Position numbers and translations under genes: made by a program. From Ampelomyces quisqualis (lineage: Eukaryota; Ascomycota; Dothideomycetes; Pleosporales; Phaeosphaeriaceae): 64,000 nt of DNA. Location of the stretch: the NCBI GenBank assembly GCA_018398575.1, contig JAGTXZ010000014.1, positions 1,860,001 through 1,924,000 on the forward strand, given 5' to 3'. The notes below the pieces were generated by a model. It made no database searches, was not told the DNA's origin, and saw nothing but the letters and a program-made list of their open reading frames with translations. Shown in pieces: positions 11,547 through 21,027 of this stretch. Each line of letters begins with the position of its first letter. The first letter of the stretch is position 1.

Positions 11547-13688
11547 ATGCCTCCGTTAGCAGGTTTCTCGGATAACCCTTTTCGAAGTCGTTCTGACTTC
11601 AGAAATGCTTCCATATCACTCCTGCGCGCGCTCAAGCAATATCAATCACCAGGTGGAGCGCGAATAAGGCTGCCTTTAGTCACTGGGACTCACTTTGATG
11701 ATGTTGCTGCACAGTTGGAAGGCTATGCCCGCGCCTTGTGGGCTGTGGGTACTCTCCTGCAAGAATCGATCATTGATCACGACGAGTACTCGGCGCTTTT
11801 TGAGCCTTACGTGGACGGGCTGGCCAATGGCACAGATCCTCACCATCCCGAGTATTGGCAACCAGTCGTGCTGAGAGATCAACGGACGGTCGAAATGGAA
11901 ATAATTGCTTTTGCACTTCTAGCAGCACCTGGACATCTATTCCACTCACAAAATCCTGATGCGAAGAAGAACATCACAAACTGGTTAAAGACCATCAATG
12001 GAAAAGATTTCCCAGTCACAAACTGGCTGTGGTTCAGGGTCACCACGAATCTGGCACTGGTCAAGGTGTGTGGTGTACCACATGCCGAAGTTGCGGATGC
12101 TATGAAAGCAGACTTGGACACCATGGAGCAGTTTGATCTGAAGGAAGGGTGGGCTGCCGATGGCATTTGGAGTGATGCGGGGCGACAAGCAGACTACTAC
12201 TCAGGCAGTTTTGCGATTCAATTTTCCCAGCTAATTTATGCCACAATGGCGTACGACATTGATCCAGAGCGTTGTGAGCGTTTCAGAAGCAAAGCAAAAG
12301 AGTTTGCTGTCTCCTTCTGGAGGTACTTTGACGCTAACGGTGAGTTTGTCTTAATCCTGCCATGCCAAGAGTGACAGTATTGATTTCCATCAGGAGCTGC
12401 AATACCCTTTGGTAGGAGTCTCTGCTATCGATTCGCATTCGCAGGGTTTTGGTCTGCTGTAGCATTTGCAGAGTTAGAACTTCCAGCTCCTCTTGATGAC
12501 TGGGGCGTGGTTAAAGGTCTTCTACTCCGGCATTTCCGCTGGTGGAGCAAACGTGGCGACATGTTCAACGTCGACGGGACCTTGACGATCGGCTTCACTT
12601 ATCCCAACATGTACATGTGTGAAGATTACAACAGTCCGCAGTCGCCTTATTGGGCCTTGAAATCATTTCTGGCTCTCGGATTGCCTGAAGATCATCCTTT
12701 CTGGACCGCTCAAGAAAAGCCTGTACCTCGAAGCAATGGCCAATTAGCTTTTCCAATCAAGCCACCGATGCATATCATTTGTAATTCTGGTAATCACCAC
12801 TTCCTCCTTTCCATGGGTCAGTACTGTCCATGGCCCATCAAAGCGACCGAAGCCAAGTATGGCAAGTATGCGTATTCCTCACACTTCGGCTTCAGCGTTC
12901 CGACAGGCACGCTGATACAGCAGATAGCACCGGACAACACTTTGGCACTGAGCAAGGACGGAGGCGATACATGGCGTGTTCCTTGGAAGGTAGCAGATCA
13001 CAAGTTTGGCACCGCAACCGTGCTTAGCAAGGTGGAAGTAACAGAGAACTTGCCAACGTTAACTAGTGTCTGGAAGCCATGGAGAGATGCAGATATTGAA
13101 GTAACTACGCATCTAATTGCTCCATCAAAGAGATGGCCCGACTGGCATGTCCGCATACATCAAATCCAGAACACGAGCCCAAATGCGGTGAGCATCCATT
13201 GTGTTCAAGGAGGATTTGCTATCCAAGGGCGAGGCAGCAGCAAAGGTGAAGTACTAGATACTTTCAACGGTACGACGAGGCTCGCAATCCACGAACTCAA
13301 GTTGTTTCCCGAAGGCATCCTGGAAAGTCTAGAAGGAGCTTTGATCTGCTCCAACGCTGGATCGAGTGGCATCCGATTGATCGACATGCTCAGACCACAA
13401 GAAGTGGGCTCACCTACTTCGAAAGGATCACATCATGCTCAAGTCCTTAAGCCGGATGCCAATACCAATCTGATGTGGCGAAGGACTCTGATTCCCACCC
13501 TCAGCTCGGAAATCACCGTGAGAGGGAGCACATTTCTCGCTTCTGCCGTGTTTGCTCTAGCCAGAACATCGGACAGAGAACACAGCTATTCGTCGCTTGA
13601 CATTTCCAGGCTATGGGAAGACGTGCCAGTAGTGTCGGCCACAGCAGGCAGAGGGGATGAGCCAGAGTGGTACATCACCTTCGACTGA
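11547..13688 (+). CDS. DUF2264 family protein (putative carbohydrate-active enzyme)
   Basis: Two exons, 11547-12339 and 12394-13688, intron 54 nt, 695 residues. The start is the first in-frame ATG, giving MPPLAGFSDNPFRSRSDF; the reading frame extends further upstream without an ATG. Conserved DUF2264 blocks are visible: LEGYARALWAVGTLL, the GAAIPFGRSLCYRFAFAG segment formed across the splice, and MYMCEDYNSPQSPYWALKSF. The fold predicted for the family is an N-terminal alpha/alpha barrel plus a beta-rich C-terminal part, like many glycoside hydrolases and lyases, and bacterial members occur in polysaccharide-utilisation loci. No signal peptide is seen, so it is probably intracellular. It is divergent from the Zn2Cys6 gene and near GH88, suggesting action on plant-derived oligosaccharides. 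No reaction can be assigned from sequence. Confidence 0.83.
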
Positions 13689-13748
13689 ACAACGACCAAG
13701 ACATGAACATCCTGAATGTCGTGGCCGCATGTATGTCCAGATACAAAA

Positions 13749-14490
13749 TTAAGAAGCTTTCTGTGCCAATATCCAAAGGAATGTCGCATCGCCGACTTCC
13801 TCGCGCACTTCCTTAAGCATTATGTCCATGCCAACATCCTCCACCATCTTCAAGCTTCCCTCTTTGCCCCATCCGCTCCAAAACATCCATCCTTTTTCAT
13901 GTGCTAGCCAGTTATCCGTCTCGTGAGCAGCCATCTCCTCCACACCAAAGTTTGCGAGGAAGAATCCGCCAGGCTTCAGCCATGCGAATATTTTGCGCAT
14001 AAGTTGCGTCTGCTCTTCGCGGGGCAGATGGATGATGCTGTAGAAGCCCGTCACAGCATCGAACTTCGAGTCGGGGTACTCGAGGGATAGCATATCAGTC
14101 TCCACGAGAGTCACTCTGTCCTCAAATCCAGCAAGATTTGATCGCGCAAGGTTCAGTTGCGCGCTGGAGATGTCGTTGCCAACTACGCTGAAGACTGGCT
14201 TGTCGTTGTCCAGCATGAACTTGGTGGCGGGGATGCCGGATCCACAGCCAAGTTCCAACACATTGACCTTACTCTGTTTGCTGGCTTTGAATTGTTCAAT
14301 GAGGTGGCGGATATAGCGCAGTCGCACGGGGTCGTCCGCCTGTGTGAATCGAGATGCGTAAGAGTCGGCGATGGCGTCGTAGGACTCTTTGACTCTGACC
14401 TTGAGGTTTGAGGGCACTGTGCATAGTTCAGCAGTCTTCTATTTCACGATCGCTCGCGTTACCTCTTCCAGTCGACATGTTCAATAACAT
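13749..14490 (-). CDS. Class I SAM-dependent methyltransferase
   Basis: Exon 2 (14416-13749) is preceded by a very small exon 1 that starts with ATG at 14490 or the in-frame ATG at 14478 and ends at 14463. The 46-nt intron has a GTAACG donor and a CACAG acceptor. The product is 231 or 227 residues. The Rossmann-fold methyltransferase motifs are clear: VNVLELGCGSGIPATKF (motif I, SAM loop), VVGNDISSAQL (acidic loop at strand 2), DAVTGFYSIIHL (motif II) and LKPGGFFLANFG (motif III). The family includes small-molecule methyltransferases; the acceptor is unknown. It converges on the DUF2264 gene with only 60 bp between stops. It may belong to the hydrolase block or be independent. Confidence 0.82.
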
Positions 14491-14885
14491 GTGGGTCTAG
14501 TCCCAAGCTTAAGCAGAACCTATGACTACAGGGGGTATCATGTGAGTGCAGTCTATCTATCGTTGATCGACAATGGTGATGTTAGTTGATACAAGGAAAG
14601 ATACATCGCGCGCCATTAGGAAGTTGACTCAGAACAGGGGTAAGGGCGGTTTGGTCAACCGCCAGCGGCCAACCCCGCATTGAACTAGACCATAAAAAGA
14701 AGAGTTCTAGGTCTATTCATAGCAGCATACTCTAGAAGTGTTTCGTAAAGTCCAACACTAGAAACACATGATTACAAGCGCTGCACATGCAAGAACAGGA
14801 CTCCGCTAAGTCCGCATACCATTTTACTGAGACCAGAAACTCAGACAACCCCGATCTTAGCCTAAGTTTTAACACGCACTGAGGT
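14491..14885. other. Intergenic, nothing recognised
   Basis: About 395 bp upstream of the methyltransferase and downstream of the CorA-like pseudogene. It is moderately AT-rich and shows no ORF with a family match. Confidence 0.5.
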
Positions 14886-16791
14886 TTACGATGTGAGGAG
14901 AGCAACAATTGCTGCAGACATATATGACAAATTAGCAATTCGGGTTTGCTGCACGTCCAGCCCTCTCCTTTTGACCGCCGTTCTCTTCTTCAGCTTGCGG
15001 CTTCTGTTCTCCATCCAGGTCACGAACCACTCCATAATTGCGCCACCATGAAGCGCCAAGAACACACGTGAAGCAACTGTAGCGACTGTCAAACTCCCGG
15101 CAACGACTCAGAACAAGCGCTGTGTCTGTTCCATGTCTCGAATGTCCGAGAAGTTCATACCAAAGAATGACGACATGAAGGAGAGGGGAAGGAGGATGAT
15201 TGTGACTACGGTGAAGACAAGGATGGCTTTGCCGTGATCTTCGAGACGAATGTTGACGAGCCGGATCGTGCGGTTGATGAGTGCATTGCTGTTCTCGCGA
15301 AGTTCGACGCGGTTGGTATACTCTCGCTGTAGATTTTCGAGCAGTTGAGCGGCGGTATCAGAGAGGCGAGAGAAAGACATCTGGCGTAATGTTGCAATGT
15401 CCGAGGGCGGAAAATAACTTAGTGGCCGTCGATGGTATGTCTGTGAGCCATCCTTTACATGATTTTCCATCTTGAAGGCGAATACATCACCTTGGAGGCT
15501 GGCCACAAGGTCCGTTTGTTGCTCCATGATAGAAATGATAATGTTGAGCTCTCGCTGTACCTGAAGAAGATTCATGTCGAGCTTCGTGCGGGGTTTCTGT
15601 GTAGTCGATATTAGAGATGGCCTAGATAGCTGTCAGATTTACCAGATAAACACAGCGTTATGTCCGTCCATAAAGAGCGATGTAGCATTCCCAAGGCTCC
15701 GCTCAGCGTCGCAACAAGATGCATTATTGAAATGTAATCTTGCTGGCTAGCGGATATGTTGATCAAAGCGGTTCGTATTCCTCGGAATGAGACTTCCATA
15801 ATGCGAGCGCTTTGTTGTAGTGGTAACCAGCGAGACTTCCACGACTGGTTACTGGAAAACGTCACAATATGTCGAGAATCAACAACCAGTATCCACAGCT
15901 CGTCAACGTTCAACGAGGTCGGAAAATGGCCATACATGGTTCACGGTTAGATCTGGACGATGGACTTGCTTGAGGTCTAATTGTTCTTCCACCTGCGGAC
16001 CTTCGAATCTAGGCTGCGGTCTGACGTCCATGGGTTATGCTTCGTGAACACCTGTGATGACTCTCGGTCACTTGTATCTGCTAGACAAGAAAAGTGTTGC
16101 AGTATCGACCGGAGGAGATGCGCAGAGCTCCGAGCTGACTGGTGACCTTCGCGTGGATCGAACTGGAATTTGAGAGGGGGCGTCTCACCTTCCACTGTCC
16201 AGTCTAGGAACAGAATACTGAGGAGCATTGGTCCATCCTCTCTTGGTTCGTCTTGAAAATTTTCGTCGCTGTAGTCTGAAAGACTTTCGAGGAAGGGAGC
16301 GAAGTACCGGCCGTGTTTAGAGAATCGTCACTGTTTGTTGATGCCATGTTGGAGCTGATCAAGTGCAGCTGCAATTCGTTCGGGACTTTTAGTCCAACCC
16401 GACAGACCGAGCAGAAAGCCAGGCAGATAATTAGGGAACTTGGACAAAATGTGAATCCATCTCGTTCTCGTTGCATTCTCCAGGCCATTGCATCTCAAAA
16501 CGTTCATCCAACCAAGTTCGTCCGGCAGGCTCCTTAGCTGCACCTGCTCATTGCGGTTCTTTGTAGCCTTCTCAAGCAGTAGACTGCCTGCGAGGGCATC
16601 TCTACTCTCTAATTCCGGAAGTAGCGGTGAAGAGAGGACCTCACGCATTTCCAGCATTGCGCCCACATTTGTCGCCGTCCCTCGAGTCGCATATCATGCA
16701 TCTGGATTTGGGCGAGCGAAAAACGACGATTGCGCCAGTACGGATCTGCGCGTGAGTCGTAAACAGACTCGTAGCCCTTGATATAGTCCAT
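14886..16791 (-). pseudogene. CorA-like Mg2+ transporter, multiply disrupted
   Basis: Fragments in order on the minus strand match fungal CorA-like cation transporters. The N-terminal part starts MDYIKGYESVYDSRADPYW at 16791; a soluble piece contains DPREGH and TSDRESSQ; then come VDELWILVVDSRHIVTF, WKSRWLPLQQSARIMEVSF, KLDMNLLQVQRELNII and the membrane signature SSFFGMNFSDIRD with the GMN filter motif. The frame is broken at least three times. A TAA interrupts YLGHL/YRLHR near 15613. A one-base shift follows, since KPRTKLDMNLL lies in another frame. A TGA at 15108-15110 replaces an expected Trp between RLF and VVAGSLTV, cutting off the second membrane helix. No GT-AG intron I tried restores the frame. 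Intact homologues place Mg2+ or Zn2+ transport at a membrane; this copy is probably non-functional. Exon limits in the 5' half are uncertain. Confidence 0.68.
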
Positions 16792-17208
16792 GTACGTGAT
16801 CGTGTCTGAGCATGTTGCGTCGCAGCTCAGCTGAACTATGCTTGGCACTGGAGACGAGCAAATCACAGCCACAATGAACAGGATTACAAAGGGTGCCTGG
16901 CCAAACTAACCACTTTCGGACAAGAGCTTGAGCTCAATCTCGTTGTGTCCGCTTCGGCCGCAAACACGACAGTCGATGACGACAATTTCTATGCACTCAG
17001 TTCTCAAAGAACGTCGTCTGACATATCGCGAAAACATGATTGGCTTGGAGGATGAGATCCCGTCGTTGACCGTTGCACAAGAGAGGGTCTCGGCTCTCCG
17101 CAACTAGCCTTCTCCCTTCCCCAAATCATATACACTTGAGCCGGCCTGTCACAATACCTCGACTACGTTACTCTGCCAAAAACCCTAGATATAGACATCT
17201 GGAACCAA
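16792..17208. other. Intergenic between CorA-like pseudogene and DUF2231-like gene
   Basis: About 420 bp serving two divergent genes. A short open frame at 16990-17106 on the plus strand ends just before the next gene but resembles no family I know. Confidence 0.45.
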
Positions 17209-17774
17209 ATGTCTCATCCTACTCATCCAGCCACCGTGCATTTCCCCATCACGACAACAGTCTTGACTGGTGGCCTCGATGCGGTGTACTTCTTGTCAAC
17301 GTATGCGCCTAGTACCACGGCTATAGCTTCTATCTGTGAGTTGATACAAACATTAGAAGCCCTAGAAACCTTACTAATTGTGCCATAGTCAAAACTTTAG
17401 GAATCGCTCTTCAGCCTAGCATGTTCCCAGTCCTGTCGTACTACACCACGATCCTTACGCTCCTCTTCATGGCACCGGCTGTAGCAACCGGTGCTCAGCA
17501 GCTTATGCCCATAATCCAGCGGGACGGCTTCTCCTCGAAGAAGGCGAAGCTCGGCGTGCTACACGCTGTTATCAACGATGTTGCTGCGGTTGGTGCCCTA
17601 TACAATTGGTGGTCGCGGAGGAGCAACCCAGGCTTCACACCGGATGCCACGAACATCATGGTCAGCACTTTGTTGGCAATGCCAGCAACTCTGTATGCTG
17701 CGTATCTGGGTGGCTCGTTGGTATACATCCACGGCGTTGGGTTCCAGAATAGGAATGCAAAGAAGACGCGGTAA
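17209..17774 (+). CDS. Small integral membrane protein, DUF2231-like
   Basis: Two exons, 17209-17335 and 17389-17774, intron 53 nt (GTGAGT donor, CCATAG acceptor), 170 residues. It begins MSHPTHPATVHFPITTTVLTG, the HPATVHFPI block typical of DUF2231 membrane proteins, followed by about four hydrophobic segments (around YFLSTYA, YTTILTLLFMAPAVA, LGVLHAVINDVAAVGALY and MPATLYAAYLGGSLVY). A histidine-containing YIHGVGF follows the last helix and the tail is basic. The family is widespread and its function is not established; a haem- or cation-related membrane role has been suggested for relatives, but I claim none. Both splice sites are canonical and the frame is clean. Confidence 0.78.
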
Positions 17775-18223
17775 ACGGTACGACTCGTATGTAGGAAGAC
17801 TGCAAGCCAGTATTTCGACGGCAGAGTCAAATGGTTTTAATGGAGCTACTGCTGCTGCAGTTGTGCTTGGTTGTGGTTTCGCAAGTCGGGGAACGAATAC
17901 AGAGTATCGCCAAGACGCAACCTGATTCGAGCAACTATGACTTCTACCTCGCACCTGTTGGGCTGCACCCTCGAAAATGTGACGAACTTGAATTGCATAG
18001 CAGGTCGGCAATTTGTAAGGACAGTGGAGCATGACCTAGAATCGGGGCAGGTTGCAAACCCTTGCCATGCCACATTATCGCTACTCCACTTCTACAAGAT
18101 AAGGATCTTGGGACTGATATGCGGAGGCACATCGATATTATTCGCCGGCCAGGACCCTACTTTCGTTATGTGGTAAAGCAGCCCTTGCCCTAGCTCTGTG
18201 ACCGCTGGCGAGCTGGTAATAGT

Positions 18224-18235
18224 ACCGGTACCGGT
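18224..18235. promoter_or_regulatory. Perfect 12-bp palindrome with inverted CGG/CCG triplets
   Basis: ACCGGTACCGGT equals its own reverse complement. It contains CGG-TA-CCG, the inverted-triplet layout used by dimeric Zn2Cys6 regulators, and lies about 290 bp before the amidase start. Binding is inferred only. Confidence 0.3.
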
Positions 18236-18463
18236 CGGCAGACTTGCCATTGGAAACCCACAGAATTTGTACACAATACCGAAAATCGCATGGCAGTGAC
18301 CGGGCCGTGGACCTCATTGACCTTCCTAAAATAATCCTACGCCAGTACCAATAGCTGTCCCTGCAGGATTAACGGCTGACTGGGACGTCATTGACAGGCC
18401 CGATATCATGCGTAAGTAAACTGGCTCGTCATATGGGTGATAGCTGCACCTCGAAGCTCACAG

Positions 18464-18470
18464 TATAAAA
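18464..18470 (+). promoter_or_regulatory. TATA-like element of amidase gene
   Basis: TATAAAA lies 58 bp before the ATG at 18528, a usual distance for a fungal core promoter with a short leader. Confidence 0.45.
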
Positions 18471-18527
18471 TCCTGGTACGTACTGTATGACTATTCAGAG
18501 TGTCGGTTTCTATCTGCAGTGATCAAC

Positions 18528-20425
18528 ATGGGCCTCTTTCAGGCCTTGGGCGTTGCCTCAATTGCGTGTGCCTTTAGTGCCCAGGCGGCTGTGTCTACAA
18601 CCGGGTTCACAGTGTCTGTTGAGGGGATAGACTACTTCCTGCCTCCCAAACCAGCGGCAAGCATCGATGGATGTGAGGAGATCAAGGCATACTTCGAGGA
18701 CGGGCCCTTCGTGCCAATCACCGTGGTCAAGAACGAGACCGTGGATATAGCATCATACAGCAAGGACGATGTCTGGCAGCCAGCATTCCTGGAAGGTACG
18801 TGGTTCCAGGCCCAATATTCTTCCTGCTGGTCTAACATGAAGCAGCGATCTTTGTACAAAGCGGTGTCTCGGTCAACTCCTCGTACACCGTTCTTAGTGG
18901 CACAGCCTCCGGCGCAATCAACTCAGGACCCTACTTCATCAATGCTGCAGGCCAAGTCTATGAAGCCTGGAGACTATTTTCAGACGGTCAAGGAGCTTTC
19001 ACAGAATCAGTCACCGCCAATGGCGACGGTTCGTACTCTGTCCTCCCCGCTGGAACTGTTGGGCAAAACATTGCTATTGCTGTGCCGTCCCGACTATACT
19101 ACACCAAAACTGCCGAGATGCCTCTAGCTGGTGTTCGCATCGGTATCAAGGACATCTACGATATCAAGGGTCTTCGAACCAGCAACGGAAACCGAGCTTG
19201 GTATGGGCTGTACCCTGAAGCTACAAACACCGCACCGCCTGTTCAGAACCTGATAGATGCCGGAGGAGTAATTGTCGGGAAAATGCTTACTTCGCAGTTT
19301 GCAAACGGTGAAACTGCGACAGCGGACTGGGTAGACTACCATGAGGCTTTTAACCCGCGAGGTGATGGCTATCAAGACACCTCGTCCAGCTCTTCTGGTG
19401 CCGGGGCAGCTACCGCATCGTATCCTTGGCTAGATGTCTCGCTAGGTTCTGACACTGGCGGTAGTGTGCGCGGTCCTTCGCAAGTGCAAGGCCTCTTTGG
19501 GAACAGGCCTTCGCATGGGCTTGTCTCGCTGGATCACACAATGCCGCTCAGCCCATTGCTCGACACTCCTGGACTTTTGGCGCGCGATCCCATAGTCTGG
19601 ATGGAGGCTGCCAAAGCCATGTACGGCGCAAACGTTACCATTACAAGCTCGTATCCAAAGAGCATTCAGACACTTGGCTGGCCGACATCACCCAGCAACA
19701 TCGCAAACCAGCTCTTGATCCATTTCCTTGGGAATGTCACCGAGTACCTCCAGGCTGACGTATCCGCTTACAACGTCTCTGCCTCCTTTGGCAACGACAA
19801 TCCCACCATTGCGCCACTGGCGACCCTTATGAATCTGACGTACGCCATTCTAATTACGAAGCAGCAAATCGAGCTCGTACGTGAGCCATTCTACGCAGAC
19901 TATGCCGCCAACCACGGTGGCCGGCGGCCTTTCGTCAACCCCGTTCCCCTTGCCCGCTGGGGCTGGGGTGCCAATCAAACCAACACCGTCGACGAAGCAA
20001 TCCGCAACAAGACTACTTTCATGGAATGGGCAAACTCCACTTTCCTCGCCCCTTCGCCCGAAACCTGCTCTGAATCTCTCGTCATGTACGTTGGATCTAC
20101 CGCACAAGCCAACCCTCGCAATGTCTACCTGCGCGATCGTGGTCTTCCGTTTGGGTTCAGCAACAGCCGTATCAGCGTCATGGCTGAGGTGCCGGATGTG
20201 GTTGTGCCGATTGGAGAGGCGCCGTACCACTCGACGATAACAGGGCATGTCGAGTATTTGCCTGTCACGGCGAACTTGATGGCTGCGAAGGGATGTGATG
20301 GCATGATGTTCGGCCTGGTAGAGGAATTGCATAAGAAAGCTATAGTGAAGACTGCGTTGACGGGGAGGAGTGGGATCACAGGTGGGGAGATATTGCTGAG
20401 AAGAGAGGCGGGGGATTTTGAATGA
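18528..20425 (+). CDS. Secreted amidase (amidase-signature family)
   Basis: Two exons, 18528-18795 and 18846-20425, intron 50 nt, 615 residues. The N-terminus ([20 protein letters not shown]) reads as a signal peptide and several N-x-S/T sites follow, so secretion is likely. The first 185 residues form an extra N-terminal region. The amidase-signature core follows with the Ser-Ser-Lys triad visible: Lys191 in [11 protein letters not shown], a serine near 273 in [12 protein letters not shown], and the likely nucleophile Ser296 in [11 protein letters not shown]. The family hydrolyses amide bonds of varied small substrates, releasing ammonia or an amine. The usual GGSSGG loop is a serine-rich variant here, which may alter specificity. 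A TATA element lies 58 bp upstream. The substrate cannot be predicted. Confidence 0.86.
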
Positions 20426-21027
20426 GGACAGACAAAGGGAAACGAAGTATGTAATAGAACACTCGATGCAGCGCCAATGATTATCCGCCGAAATTTCTAA
20501 GAGCGGCCTATGGAGCTGGTTCAGGGGCCTGTAAATTCCTTAGTCGTACCTGCGAGGGAGATATCCGACCATGAAATCGATTGAAGTCTGAATCACATCA
20601 GGTGACGTCATGTCTTGGCTTTGGCACCGAGAACGCGTCGATTCAGAGATGGTTGGCAGCAACTTCAAGTCCTGGCACAAAGTTGCTGAAAGTTGACGCG
20701 TGAAGGTTGGCAATTCTGGAGACAATCATGCTCGGGGGTCTGTATCAGGCGAGTAAGAGAGTGGCACAGTGGGCACGGCGGTACGGTCGTACTGCCAAGG
20801 AACGTCGCGTCTGGTTGAAACGGCCCGCCGGACGGAATTTAGACGCGATTCTGCGACTGCCGCCCTGGGCATTGCGCAGTTCACTACCTGCCGCCCACGA
20901 CCCCGACGCGTCGACCCATTCTATCGGCTGCATTTCGCTTCCCGGCCAGACATAGCAGCCTTCACCTCGGCACTCTGGACAGTAACCACTGCCCAATCAC
21001 GCGCGGCAACCAGCCCAGACGGGCAAC
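20426..21027. other. Intergenic and ISW2 promoter/5' leader
   Basis: About 600 bp. The last 300 bp are GC-rich and hold open frames with arginine-rich translations that look like chance. No TATA element was seen, as expected for a housekeeping gene. Confidence 0.5.

Larger units (their letters stand above)
17775..18527. other. Intergenic and amidase promoter region
   Basis: About 750 bp. It holds a 12-bp perfect palindrome at 18224-18235 and a TATA-like element at 18464-18470 (both listed separately). Small ORFs here show no family resemblance. Confidence 0.5.
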
